This document shows positions 16,982 to 25,828 of a stretch of 64,000 nt of DNA, in pieces (within the stretch, counting starts at the first letter, position 1; each line of letters begins with the position of its first letter). The notes under the pieces were generated by a model. That model was not told where the DNA came from and did no database searches. It saw nothing but the letters and a program-made list of their open reading frames with translations. The position numbers and the translations under genes were made by a program. The stretch is taken from NCBI GenBank assembly GCA_937926205.1, contig CALEYL010000017.1, forward strand, positions 1 to 64,000, in the 5' to 3' direction. This stretch comes from an uncultured Saprospiraceae bacterium. Its GTDB lineage: Bacteria > Bacteroidota > Bacteroidia > Chitinophagales > Saprospiraceae.

Positions 16982-17884
16982 TCAGTTGTTCCCTTCACTG
17001 CCGAATACGTTCATGAGCGGTGATTTCCCGTCGGTGATGACGGTCTTCGTGTTCGGGGAGGTAGAAAGCACTTGGAATGCCTCTATTTGTTTTAATTTCA
17101 GTACGTTGGGTGTCAGGCTCTGGTTGATGAGTTCGTTGGCTCTTTTCATGCCTTCGGCTTCTATTTCGTTACTTTTCGCCTTTGCCTCTGATTCGATGAT
17201 GGCAGCATTCTTTTTGCCTTCTGCCTGTATCCGGGCGATTTCCTTGGCGCCTTCGGCATCAATGATCTGCCGCTGTGCCTCCTGCCGCTGGCGATCTAAG
17301 ACAAACTGCATTCGAAGAGCATCTTGCTCTGCTTCCAACTTGGCTTCGATAGACTTTGAAAGCCCGGCTGGCAACATGATGCTTTTCATCAGCACGGCCT
17401 CTATGATAAATCCTTTGGGGCCGCAAACTTCGATTAGCCGCTTTTTGATTTCATCCTCGATTTCTGCCCGTTTCGAGCTGTGCATGTCTTTGGCATCGTA
17501 CTTTGAGCAGATGTCGGAAGCAGCAGAGCGGAATACAGGCAGTATTAGCATCTGTTCGTAATCCATACCGGTTTCTTTTAAAATCTGTGGCACAGATTGG
17601 GGCTGTATCCGGTAAAGGATCGAGTTTTCGGACCGAATGGTTAATCCTTCTCTCGACGGGAGGTTTTCCACAATCGCTAAATTCATCGTACGGACGGGTA
17701 CACGGACAATACGGGTAGTTAATGGGTTGAAGCCAACAGCGCCGGGCTGACGCACATTGTCTTGAATCCTGCCAAAGGTTCGCTTAACGCCTACTTCGTC
17801 TGGCATTATGGTTGCACAACTTGACAGGAGGAACATTGCAAAAGCAATATAAAAAATGGGAAGTTTGAAAGGTTGATTGCACAT
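16982..17884 (-). CDS. SPFH/prohibitin-domain lipoprotein
   Basis: The 300-residue protein starts at 17884, where the frame yields a lipoprotein signal (MCNQPFKLPIFYIAFAMFLLSSC). The longer frame upstream crosses a hairpin and is unlikely. An SPFH domain spans about 30-190 (GVKRTFGRIQDNVRQPGAVGF, NSILYRIQPQSVPQIL). A long coiled coil follows (about 170-255; AEQDALRMQFVLDRQRQEAQ, AEGKKNAAIIESEAKAKSNE). Family knowledge: SPFH proteins oligomerise at membranes and scaffold proteases or lipid domains. A lipoprotein-anchored form is unusual compared with the usual transmembrane anchor. It follows the HAMP-kinase operon, separated by a hairpin. Confidence 0.9.
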   Translation of the reverse strand: MCNQPFKLPIFYIAFAMFLLSSCATIMPDEVGVKRTFGRIQDNVRQPGAVGFNPLTTRIVRVPVRTMNLAIVENLPSREGLTIRSENSILYRIQPQSVPQILKETGMDYEQMLILPVFRSAASDICSKYDAKDMHSSKRAEIEDEIKKRLIEVCGPKGFIIEAVLMKSIMLPAGLSKSIEAKLEAEQDALRMQFVLDRQRQEAQRQIIDAEGAKEIARIQAEGKKNAAIIESEAKAKSNEIEAEGMKRANELINQSLTPNVLKLKQIEAFQVLSTSPNTKTVITDGKSPLMNVFGSEGNN

Positions 17885-17974
17885 GGTCTGTTCTTCTTTT
17901 TGGGTCAAAGGTGAGCTGCCAATTATAGAATGGCATAAGAACAGATTAAGAATGGTATTAAAATTTTGCATTTG

Positions 17975-18025
17975 GCACCGTCCAAAGAAACAGCCCAAAT
18001 GGGGGAGTTATTCTTTGAACGGTGC
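17975..18025 (-). terminator. Hairpin after the HAMP-kinase gene
   Basis: GCACCGTCCAAAGAA (17975-17989) pairs with TTCTTTGAACGGTGC (18011-18025) with one mismatch, around a 21-base loop. It lies five bases past the kinase stop codon and before the SPFH start. It lacks a clear U-tract, so it may stabilise or attenuate the transcript rather than terminate it. Confidence 0.55.
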
Positions 18026-18029
18026 TTAG

Positions 18030-19400
18030 CTATGATTTTTTAAAACCCATGGCGGGCAGGTTAAACTGTACCCTGCTGCCCACCCCGACCTTTGACCATA
18101 TCCGAACGTCGCCGCCATATTTTTTCGCTATGCTCTTTACGAGCGACAGGCCGATGCCGCTCCCGCTCTGGCTATGGTGTTGGTTGCTGCGGTAAAATGG
18201 CTTGAACAAGTGTTCCATCTCCGTCTCCGCAATGCCATCGCCTTTGTCTATCACTTCAAGGCAAACCTTGCCTGGCTCGTTGAACAGCCGCACCAGCACT
18301 TCTTTTTGATTGCCGTATTTCACGGCGTTATCAATGAGATTGAGGAACGCAGTTTCCAGCATCGAAGGGTCGCAAAGAACCTGCAAATTCAAGGCCGATG
18401 GGGCTTCGATATTGATACTAATATATTGTCCCCCCTCAGGGTATATCATTTTTACGACTTTTACCGCCGACAGAAGTGCTTCTTCTGTGGCGCAAGGCTG
18501 TGGCAAAATGCTGTCGGATTCCAGCCGGGACATGGCAAGGAGCTTGTGCGTGAGTTGGCTCAGGTTTTCAGAGCGCTGCCGAATACGTTCCAAAGATTTT
18601 CTGTATTCCTCGGACTCTCTTTCTTTGAGCAAAGCCAGATCTGCTTCGGTGGTAATGGCAGTCAGTGGGGTGCGCATTTCGTGAGAAGCATTTCGTATGA
18701 ACTGCTGCTGAGAGATAAATGCGTTTTCAATGCGGTCGAGCATTTCATTGAAGGCAAGCCCCATCTGCCCCAATTCGTCGTGCTCGTTCTTTACATCGAG
18801 CCGCAGATTGAGGCTATTTGCACCAATGGAGCGGGCCTTTTTAATTTTGTCGGCAATGGGTTGAAGCATACGTTTCACCCAAAACCAGGAGACGAGGCTG
18901 AGCAAAACAACGCCAATACCGATACCGCTAAGTATTGCATAACGCAAGTTTTGAATCTTGGTATAACCATATTTGTCAATAGCGGAAACCACCAGGGTTT
19001 CATGGGTTTTAGGGTCGTGCCGAATGCAGAAGTCGCGTTCTCCAATATGCACAAAATAAGTAGAATCAGTATGGAACCTGCTGGTGTCCAGTGATTCCGG
19101 AAGAAAATTGTCGTTGATAGGGGAAGGTGAATTCCCTAGTTTGGAGAGATAGAGGATTTTCTCATCTGGCAGGTAGCCTGGCGGTATTTTACGGATGGCC
19201 GTGAAAGGGTGCAAACTGTCGCTGGTAAGCAAAGAGTCAGCGAGGAAAAGACGTTCTTCAAGTCGTTCCCGGAATTCCCATTCGTAAAATTTGACAGAAT
19301 AATTATAAATATACCAACCTTCCAGCACCAGGATCAACAATGCTGAAAAGGAGATGACCAGCGTCAGGAGCTGGCGTATGGTCAATGGTGGCGCTTTCAT
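18030..19400 (-). CDS. HAMP-type sensor histidine kinase
   Basis: The 456-residue protein has TM1 at about 10-30, a periplasmic sensor of about 120 residues, and TM2 at about 154-175. These lead to HAMP (176-230), HisKA with His240 in NASHEMRTPLTAI, and HATPase_c with the N box (LNLIDNAVKYGN), DKGDGI and GSGIGLSLVKSI. It is co-transcribed with the OmpR-type regulator just upstream (9-bp gap). The architecture is like metal- or envelope-stress kinases (CusS/BaeS type). The ligand is unknown. Confidence 0.95.
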   Translation of the reverse strand: MKAPPLTIRQLLTLVISFSALLILVLEGWYIYNYSVKFYEWEFRERLEERLFLADSLLTSDSLHPFTAIRKIPPGYLPDEKILYLSKLGNSPSPINDNFLPESLDTSRFHTDSTYFVHIGERDFCIRHDPKTHETLVVSAIDKYGYTKIQNLRYAILSGIGIGVVLLSLVSWFWVKRMLQPIADKIKKARSIGANSLNLRLDVKNEHDELGQMGLAFNEMLDRIENAFISQQQFIRNASHEMRTPLTAITTEADLALLKERESEEYRKSLERIRQRSENLSQLTHKLLAMSRLESDSILPQPCATEEALLSAVKVVKMIYPEGGQYISINIEAPSALNLQVLCDPSMLETAFLNLIDNAVKYGNQKEVLVRLFNEPGKVCLEVIDKGDGIAETEMEHLFKPFYRSNQHHSQSGSGIGLSLVKSIAKKYGGDVRIWSKVGVGSRVQFNLPAMGFKKS

Positions 19401-19409
19401 TGCGAGTGG

Positions 19410-20090
19410 TTATTCCTTGAGAACGAAGCCCAATCCAATATAGGTATGGATGAGTTTTTTCCCCAAGGGTTTATCAATCTTGTTGCGTAGATAGTTTATA
19501 TAAACATCTACTACATTGGTGCCTGGGTCGAAATTCATGCCCCATACATGCTCCAAGATTTCCATGCGGCTTTTTACCATACCTTTGTGCAGCAGCAGGT
19601 ACTCCAACAGGCGAAACTCAGTAGCCGTAAGCGTGGCTGGATCCTCGTTTATGAAAACTTGTTTGCTGGCGTGGTTTACCGTGAGGCCGGCAATTGAGCT
19701 TACCGTGGCCGCATCTGTCCCTCCGGCCCGGCGTAGCAACGCCCTGACCCTTGCCAACAGCTCAGATACACGAAATGGTTTCACCATGTAGTCATCGGCG
19801 CCAGTATCCAGCCCCTGCACAACGTCATTTGAACCCCCAAGTGCGGTAAGCATCAATATCGGAACGCCAATTTTTTTGTCCCGGATGTACTTGCATAACT
19901 GCCACCCATCCATGACCGGCATCATTAGGTCGGTGATGACCAATCGGGGCTGTACCTCTTCAATGATGTTGGCTGCCATTTCGCCGTCGAAAGCCACAAA
20001 TGTTTCATACCCTGCTTCTTTCAAGGCTTGGTTAAGCAAAGATGCGATTTGTGCATCGTCTTCTACTATTAAGATCCGAGGTTTCTGCAT
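19410..20090 (-). CDS. OmpR-family response regulator
   Basis: I start this 226-residue protein at 20090 (MQKPRILIVEDDAQ), dropping an upstream in-frame extension with no receiver-like sequence. Asp54 in LVITDLMMPVMDG is the phosphoacceptor. The Thr (MLTALGG) and Lys (DDYMVKPFRVSELL) are present. The winged-helix domain (about 130-225) ends in VVDVYINYLRNKIDKPLGKKLIHTYIGLGF (conserved across several elements). It is the first gene of the regulator-kinase operon. Its target is unknown. Confidence 0.95.
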   Translation of the reverse strand: MQKPRILIVEDDAQIASLLNQALKEAGYETFVAFDGEMAANIIEEVQPRLVITDLMMPVMDGWQLCKYIRDKKIGVPILMLTALGGSNDVVQGLDTGADDYMVKPFRVSELLARVRALLRRAGGTDAATVSSIAGLTVNHASKQVFINEDPATLTATEFRLLEYLLLHKGMVKSRMEILEHVWGMNFDPGTNVVDVYINYLRNKIDKPLGKKLIHTYIGLGFVLKE

Positions 20091-20524
20091 AATAATGGAT
20101 ATTCCGGAAGTCTGCCCCCCCACCTAAACAGGACAAAATTAGAGTGCTAAGGTAGTTGTTTTAAGTTTTTACGCCTGCTATTTCCTTTCGATTCGATGTG
20201 CTTGCGGAATGATCCGGTCAGGAACCGCATCGGCCAGCGTTGGCTCTTCCGATATTGGATCGTGGGGGTGTCCCTTTGAGAGACGCCCTCATTTGCCCCA
20301 CTCGCGACCAACCTGTCACCCGTCAAAAGCGCTCGCTCGTTACTACCTGTGGTAATAAACGCAGGTCAAAGCTGCGGGCTCTGGCCCGGCTGCAATAAAC
20401 ATAGCCGAGCTGGTTCAGTGCTTTGTAGCGCAAATTCGTCGGTTTTTAGAACTGAAAGATAGGCAGAAAGGCGACGTTAGGAAACATAAATCATGGATTA
20501 TTGACACTGCGGGCTGAACGCGCG

Positions 20525-20708
20525 GGGACATAGACCGCATGCTGGCCACCGTTGAAAATTTTAAGGATATGGGCGTGGATTACCTGCCCGCCATGCGCGA
20601 AGTGCGCGCCGCACTGGATGAACCCCGCAATGCGCAGGGGTGAAATAAATGGCTTTTACGGCTGCCGATACGCTGGATTGGTGGATAAAAAATTACAGGA
20701 CACCATGA
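20525..20708 (+). pseudogene. Decayed 3' copy of the 13967-15031 membrane-protein gene
   Basis: The sequence aligns with 14845-15025 and encodes DIDRMLATVENFKDM...VDYLPAMREVRAALDEP, then hits an in-frame TGA at 20641-20643. It resumes in another frame as FTAADTLDWWIKNYRTP and ends with TGA at 20706. Nothing upstream (20091-20524) is recognisably homologous to the rest of the gene. That 430-bp stretch shows no other gene I can support. The copy lacks any start and is surely nonfunctional. Confidence 0.85.
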
Positions 20709-20738
20709 TGAAGGGTGCAACGCAGCTTTCAGTTTCCC

Positions 20739-21104
20739 CTACCCCTCCTTCGGCACAAACCGCATCGACAGCGAATTCACACAGTGGCGCGTGTTCTTTT
20801 TGGTAAAACGCTCGCCGACAAAAACATGTCCGAGGTGCCCGCCGCAGTTGGCGCACAAAATCTCCGTACGGCGGCCGTCAGCGTCAGTCTCTTTGCGTAT
20901 TGCACCCGGAATTTCGTCATCAAAACTGGGCCAGCCACATCCGGAATCGAACTTGTCTTCCGAACGGTACAAGGGGGCATTGCACTGGCGGCAAATGAAT
21001 GTGCCCGTTGCTTTGAAATCGTTGTATTCTCCCGTAAACGGGCGCTCCGTACCTTTGTGGAGCAGGATGCGGGCTTCTTCGGGTGTTAATTCATTGTAGG
21101 ACAT
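20739..21104 (-). CDS. msrB: Peptide-methionine (R)-S-oxide reductase
   Basis: The 121-residue protein starts at 21104 (MSYNELTPEEARILLHKGTE). The longer open frame adds 70 residues with no homology. Zinc-binding CRQC and CANC pairs, the substrate-binding SGCGWPSF and GGHLGHVF motifs, and the catalytic Cys in RHCVNSLSMRF (usually RYCVNS) are all present. It is a cytosolic enzyme that reduces methionine-R-sulfoxide in proteins with thioredoxin. There is no fused MsrA. It stands downstream of the esterase gene, separated by a hairpin. Confidence 0.97.
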   Translation of the reverse strand: MSYNELTPEEARILLHKGTERPFTGEYNDFKATGTFICRQCNAPLYRSEDKFDSGCGWPSFDDEIPGAIRKETDADGRRTEILCANCGGHLGHVFVGERFTKKNTRHCVNSLSMRFVPKEG

Positions 21105-21151
21105 GGTTTGCTTTTTTTGAATAAACAAACAAAAGGGAAGGAGGTTGTTCA

Positions 21152-21335
21152 TTTGAAAATTTGATGATTTGAAAATTGAGAAATAGAAGGTGACACCTTT
21201 CCAAAAAGGTGTTACCTTTTTCGAAGTCCCCACTCTCCTTTGCTTTTTCCGATAGCAGGTTGCCTCAAAAGGCAAATTGCAAAGTACAAGGGGCAATTTA
21301 GTTTCGATTCCCATTCAAATCATCAAATTTTCAAA
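21152..21335. repeat. Palindrome of TTTGAAAAT words upstream of msrB
   Basis: A 22-bp arm at 21152-21173 (starting TTTGAAAATTTGATG) is exactly complementary to 21314-21335. AACTTGTCCCG follows at 21335-21345; the same 11-mer recurs inside the palindrome at 42179-42291. Inside the arms lies the AAGGTGACACC hairpin. There is no coding potential. Confidence 0.75.
21187..21218 (-). terminator. Hairpin between the esterase and msrB
   Basis: AAGGTGACACCTTT (21187-21200) pairs with AAAGGTGTTACCTT (21205-21218) with one mismatch and a 4-base loop. It lies downstream of the esterase on the minus strand and about 80 bp before the msrB start. It is probably a terminator for the esterase transcript. Confidence 0.5.
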
Positions 21336-21363
21336 ACTTGTCCCGCCAGAGCAGGGTCATTCA

Positions 21364-22806
21364 TTATTTCCCAACGACCAACTTCTCCACTACAAATCCG
21401 CCATCCCAGATGACCTGAGCCGTATATACACCAGCCGGAAGGCTTGCCGGCAACTCTACCGGATTGTCTGCACCGCTGATTGTGGCGCGATAAGCGACAC
21501 GGCCATCTATGCCCAACAGTTGCAGTTGTGCGCCATCCGGTGCATTTTTCACCCAAAAGCGCTCCCCGGCAGGATTCGGATAGATGGCAAGGCGATCCGT
21601 TTCTGCTACCTCATTGCTGCCCGAAATGTTCTGGAGCTGCGCAAAGAAAAAGATGGCCGCCGTAACAGCCGGTTGAACGCAGCCGCCATGATTGGCATTC
21701 GGATTGACATTTACCGCATCCACCCCAAGGGCGCCCAATACTGTAGTCATGACCGAATCGGCAATGATGCTGTTCCGGTAAGTTACCTGATCGTCAGCCT
21801 GGCAATAATAGAGCCGCGTTGACGCAACAGGCGCCCATTCGTAGACATCGTTGGCACGAAGGGCAACATTTGCAGGATGATTCGGGTTGTCTATGACCGC
21901 CTGCAGAACACTGTCCTGAAACATGTATTTGGTAATCGAAGCGCCGTGTTCGAGCTCCAATTGATCAATAAGCATGTCATTGAGCATACCGAGGTCAATG
22001 TCCTCATTGTAAAACTGGGTGATCATGTCTGCATAAGGCTGTTTGAAATATTCTTCAATATCATCAAACAAACCATAAGCCAGGTCATAAGAAAGTACCG
22101 TAAAAGGCAGGTATGCTGCAAAAAAATACGGCTCGTCACTCAGAATTTTGTCGCGCATGGCCCCGGAGATGCTGTACGGGCCAGACATGTGGGCGGCTGC
22201 AGTAACCGTAAACTGATCGGAATGGTCCAATTCGATGGATCGGTGCAGCGCCATGGCAGCGTGTCCACCTTGTGAATAACCTGAAACAAACAACTGGTCG
22301 TTCAGAAAAACATCGTTTTCTGCTGCATATTCCCGGACAGCAAACAGCATGTCCAAAGCGGCAGAAGCCTCTGTTTCAGCGTGAACATAAGGGTGAAAGC
22401 CCCTGGACTCTCCCAATCCCAGATAATCGGGTGCCGCCGTTACGTAGCCCATGCCGCCAAAAACGGCCGCCAGTTCCCAGCCACCCTGGAGGTTGGATGG
22501 CACATCCGTCCGGGAGGCTACCGTGCCATGCTGGTAACACAGAAGCGGATAGGTACTGGGAATATTTCTGTCCGGCACGACCAACAACCCCGATGCCGTA
22601 TCCGGAATCCCGTGGATGTCGGGGGTCACATAGGTGATGCGATACATTTTGATGCCGTTCTGGATAAAAAATCCAAATTGCGACTGCAATTGGGCCCGGG
22701 TACGCGTGCCCACCAGGCCGCTGCTCACCAGTTGTTGGGCAGAAAGCGTCTGCGCCAGCGAAGTCATTATGAAGAGGGCGGTGCAAAAGGATAGAAATTT
22801 TTTCAT
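21364..22806 (-). CDS. T9SS-secreted esterase/lipase
   Basis: The 480-residue protein has a signal peptide (MKKFLSFCTALFIMTSLAQTLSAQ). The alpha/beta-hydrolase domain spans about 50-390, with nucleophile Ser in FVSGYSQGGHAAM, probable acid in YYCQADDQV and His in NPNANHGGC. It resembles the secretory lipase/DUF3089-like group. The last 80 residues are a T9SS sorting domain (LAIYPNPAGERFWV... LPAGVYTAQVIW... EKLVVGK). It is predicted to be exported and surface-bound or released, acting on ester substrates outside the cell. It is probably its own transcription unit. Confidence 0.9.
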   Translation of the reverse strand: MKKFLSFCTALFIMTSLAQTLSAQQLVSSGLVGTRTRAQLQSQFGFFIQNGIKMYRITYVTPDIHGIPDTASGLLVVPDRNIPSTYPLLCYQHGTVASRTDVPSNLQGGWELAAVFGGMGYVTAAPDYLGLGESRGFHPYVHAETEASAALDMLFAVREYAAENDVFLNDQLFVSGYSQGGHAAMALHRSIELDHSDQFTVTAAAHMSGPYSISGAMRDKILSDEPYFFAAYLPFTVLSYDLAYGLFDDIEEYFKQPYADMITQFYNEDIDLGMLNDMLIDQLELEHGASITKYMFQDSVLQAVIDNPNHPANVALRANDVYEWAPVASTRLYYCQADDQVTYRNSIIADSVMTTVLGALGVDAVNVNPNANHGGCVQPAVTAAIFFFAQLQNISGSNEVAETDRLAIYPNPAGERFWVKNAPDGAQLQLLGIDGRVAYRATISGADNPVELPASLPAGVYTAQVIWDGGFVVEKLVVGK

Positions 22807-22913
22807 GCGAATGTATTTATGTGATTATTTCTAATATAATAATACAAAAAGCTTTTGGTTCATGAAACCCAGGCTGAAATAGCCGGACAGACAAGGTAGC
22901 AAGTCCCACTCAT

Positions 22914-25739
22914 TTACCCAAACAATGCTCTGCGCTTTATCCAAACAATGACCAGAATCAGCAGCACGCCCGGCCATATCAACAGGCTGAAACCCCGGCA
23001 GTGCTCTAGGTCCAGCTTTCCTTCATCCCCGAGATAAATCAACCCGGCCCAGTAATAGGGCGATTTCTGAAAATCCGGTAGCGCCTTGTCTGTCAAGTAT
23101 TCCAGTTTGGCATTTCGGAGGGCCCCGGGCTTGGAATTCCCGGCCAGAAGTTGGCGGTACAAACTGCGAAACAAGCTCCCCGTTGCGGCTTCATTAATGG
23201 TCCAAAGGCTGGAAATCAAACCTTTTGCGCCAGCATAGGTAAAAGCCCTGGACAAGCTCATGACCCCTTCCCCTTTCCGGAATTGCCCGAGACCGGTCTG
23301 GCAGGCACTGAGCACCACAAGGTCGGCCTGCAATTGCAGGGCATAGATGTCCGGGAGGAAAACAGCACGGTCATACAACTCGACACGGGGAAGTAAACCT
23401 CCAGTATCGACTCCAGCATGGGTCGAAAGGTGCACAATCCGGTAGGCCGCCCCGTCCCGTTTCAACACCTCAAAACTGGCTTGCTCATCCAGATATTGGT
23501 GGCTATTGCAAATTGCATCAAACGGCACATCTTCAGCGCTTTGGAGCAATGGGGACAGGCCGCGCCGGCTGTCTGCAAAGCGGGGCGCCAATTGCAAAAG
23601 CTGCTGCTTCCCATTGGAGGGCAGGCTCCGCTGGCTTTCCAGCACAGCCAGAGAAAAGGCATACTGAACGCCGTGACGCTTCAACAAAAAAGGAGCAAGT
23701 TCCCAGGAAGACCGCGGTGAAGGCTCATAAAAAAGGGCTTCAAAAGGCAAAAAAGACAGCCAGGCATCCGGAATAACAATCAGGTTACTGCTTTTGACTT
23801 CCAGCCTGCTTAAGGTCGGGAGCAGCGCCATGCGGTAGAGTTCATAAGCCAGTTCGCGATAAGCGCCCGACTGTTCCATGGCTTTTCGCGACTGCAATAA
23901 GGATAAAAACTGCTGCGTTTTGGCAGCCAGCGAATCGGGCGCATCCAGCCTTTCCCAGCTTAGCCTGCCTTCAGCGGATTGACCGAATACTTCAAGGTGG
24001 GTATCCCCCGCAAAGTATTCTATCAAGGCTTTTGATGAAAATGCTTTCCCAATAGCCCGGATAGAAGCGCCTGAAATATTGTCCGTTTGCCGGCGGACTT
24101 TGGCCCAGTCCGGGTAGCTTTTTTGCAATTGCCCTTCCAGCACGCTCAATTGCTGGAGCAATTCATCCTTTTGCAAAATCCATTCCTGCCGGGAAGGAGA
24201 TGCCGGTTCTTCCAACAGGAATCTTTCAAAAGAAGCCAGTTGCTGTTTCAAGGCACGCATTTGAAGAAGCAAAGTATCTCCGGATTCCAGCAATGCGCCG
24301 AAACGGTTGCGCTGCACAGCCTCCAGCAATAAAGCTGATTTGGCCTGCTCCGCATTGGCCCAGGCAGCATACAGATACCGATCATCTCCGCTCTCTTCCC
24401 ACAACACACGCGCAATGGAGATGGCTTTTTCTATCCGCAGACGGCTCTGCGACAACAGGCCGATTTTAGAAGACTCGTATTGAAAGGTATGACGCAAGAG
24501 GGTTTCAGTCTGCCCGGCAAGGTGGTGGCAGCCAAGCGCCGTTTGCAAATCCTGCTGGTTTTTCGTTTCGCGATAAAGCGCCTGCAACGCATCCGCTTTG
24601 CCTTCCAGGGCCTCGTAAATGGTATTTTCCTCATACAACTGGCTGGAATCCGGCAAAGCATAAAGGTCTGAAAACTGCAGTCCCGGAATCAGGCTGCACA
24701 AAGCCGAGTGAAAAGCCTCCGCTGCGGTCTTGTTTTTACCGGTCAGGAGGTACAGTTTTCCAAATGCTATCTGAATTTTAATGAGATCGCGGTGGTTTTT
24801 GGAGTCGTAAGCTTTCAATCCAGCCGACATGGCCTTTTCCAACTGTACCCGGGCCTCTGCAAAACGCCCCGTCTGTACCGATAACTTGGCTTTTACCAAC
24901 CAGGCGCCTGATAAATAAGAAAAGGCATCTTTTTGGTCAGATGGACTATTTTCCAAAGGGTTAAGCAGTGCAATGGCTGCCGAAGCATTTTCTGCTGCTG
25001 CTTTAATCGCTCCCGTTTCAAGATAGCTTTCTGCTAACGATTGCTTCAACAAGCCTTTTTTCAGGGGTGATACATCAGTGCAAGCCAGTCCTTCGAGGTA
25101 AGCTGCAATCGCGTTCTTTGAATCACCATCGTTCCAGTAGGCCCTTCCAAGGTTGTTGTACAATCCGGCAAGGGCGCCGTCTTTCGGGCCTTCGGGGTGG
25201 CTATTGATGGCTTTTTTACACAAAATCCGGGCCTTTTCATTGTCTCCAAGACGTGTGTAATACCCGGCCATCGGAGTATAAAAATAATCAAGCGCTTCAG
25301 GATCATACCCGGCAGAACCTTCGTACAATGCAAGCGCAGCTTCCCCGGCCTTTACAGCCTGAAGTATTTTTCCCAGTTCATATAAATGGTATCGACGCGA
25401 TGCATGTACATATGCCATAGCCATGGCTTCATCGCTGGATTTGGGCTTGCGCCAGGCGCCCTGAATGGCGCTATCCAACACAGACAATGCTTGACTGTGC
25501 TCGTCCCCGAGGCTGTATTGCCAGTTAAAATAGCTGTCTGCCCAGTCCGCCAGATCATCTGTTTTGCGGGCATACTTTACTTGCTTTTGATAATAAAAGG
25601 TAAGGCTGTCCGTATTGGATGTCGCTTCAAATTCGGCGATCTTTTCTTCCCAATAGGAGCGCTGATCCTGTGCTGAAAGTGATAACAGGGTCAGGCAGAT
25701 GGTCAGATAAAAGAAACTAACAAAGCGCCGATAAGCCAT
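22914..25739 (-). CDS. TPR-CHAT caspase-like protein
   Basis: The 941-residue protein has a signal peptide (MAYRRFVSFFYLTICLTLLSLSAQ). TPR-like helical repeats span about 50-480 (YNNLGRAYWNDGDSKNAIAAYLEG, LAESYLETGAIKAAAENAS). A coiled linker precedes a CHAT domain at about 560-905. The catalytic dyad is intact: His774 in VHLSTHAG and Cys813 in VLSACQTGLG. A C-terminal membrane helix (about 916-935) ends in a basic tail, so the protease domain is probably held on the periplasmic face of the inner membrane. Family knowledge: CHAT domains are clan CD cysteine peptidases, activated via TPR regions in systems such as Craspase. The PKD/beta-barrel gene lies 89 bp upstream in the same direction. 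Confidence 0.92.
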   Translation of the reverse strand: MAYRRFVSFFYLTICLTLLSLSAQDQRSYWEEKIAEFEATSNTDSLTFYYQKQVKYARKTDDLADWADSYFNWQYSLGDEHSQALSVLDSAIQGAWRKPKSSDEAMAMAYVHASRRYHLYELGKILQAVKAGEAALALYEGSAGYDPEALDYFYTPMAGYYTRLGDNEKARILCKKAINSHPEGPKDGALAGLYNNLGRAYWNDGDSKNAIAAYLEGLACTDVSPLKKGLLKQSLAESYLETGAIKAAAENASAAIALLNPLENSPSDQKDAFSYLSGAWLVKAKLSVQTGRFAEARVQLEKAMSAGLKAYDSKNHRDLIKIQIAFGKLYLLTGKNKTAAEAFHSALCSLIPGLQFSDLYALPDSSQLYEENTIYEALEGKADALQALYRETKNQQDLQTALGCHHLAGQTETLLRHTFQYESSKIGLLSQSRLRIEKAISIARVLWEESGDDRYLYAAWANAEQAKSALLLEAVQRNRFGALLESGDTLLLQMRALKQQLASFERFLLEEPASPSRQEWILQKDELLQQLSVLEGQLQKSYPDWAKVRRQTDNISGASIRAIGKAFSSKALIEYFAGDTHLEVFGQSAEGRLSWERLDAPDSLAAKTQQFLSLLQSRKAMEQSGAYRELAYELYRMALLPTLSRLEVKSSNLIVIPDAWLSFLPFEALFYEPSPRSSWELAPFLLKRHGVQYAFSLAVLESQRSLPSNGKQQLLQLAPRFADSRRGLSPLLQSAEDVPFDAICNSHQYLDEQASFEVLKRDGAAYRIVHLSTHAGVDTGGLLPRVELYDRAVFLPDIYALQLQADLVVLSACQTGLGQFRKGEGVMSLSRAFTYAGAKGLISSLWTINEAATGSLFRSLYRQLLAGNSKPGALRNAKLEYLTDKALPDFQKSPYYWAGLIYLGDEGKLDLEHCRGFSLLIWPGVLLILVIVWIKRRALFG

Positions 25740-25828
25740 TAAGTGCGGTTATTTTTGAAGCATCTTGTCTTTTGAACTCCCTTAAAGAGCTTCCAAAACG
25801 CTTCAAAAATACGCCCTATTCCCCGAAA

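Noticed and set aside
16770..17561. Plus-strand frame of 263 codons
   Set aside because: Mostly antisense to the SPFH gene and begins inside the 75-bp mini-element.
18174..19094. Plus-strand frame of 306 codons
   Set aside because: Antisense to the HAMP kinase, whose motifs are complete. No recognisable domain.
20300..20450. Possible tRNA or structured RNA in the gap after the OmpR regulator gene
   Set aside because: Some short inverted segments, but no cloverleaf, T-loop motif or acceptor stem could be formed by eye.
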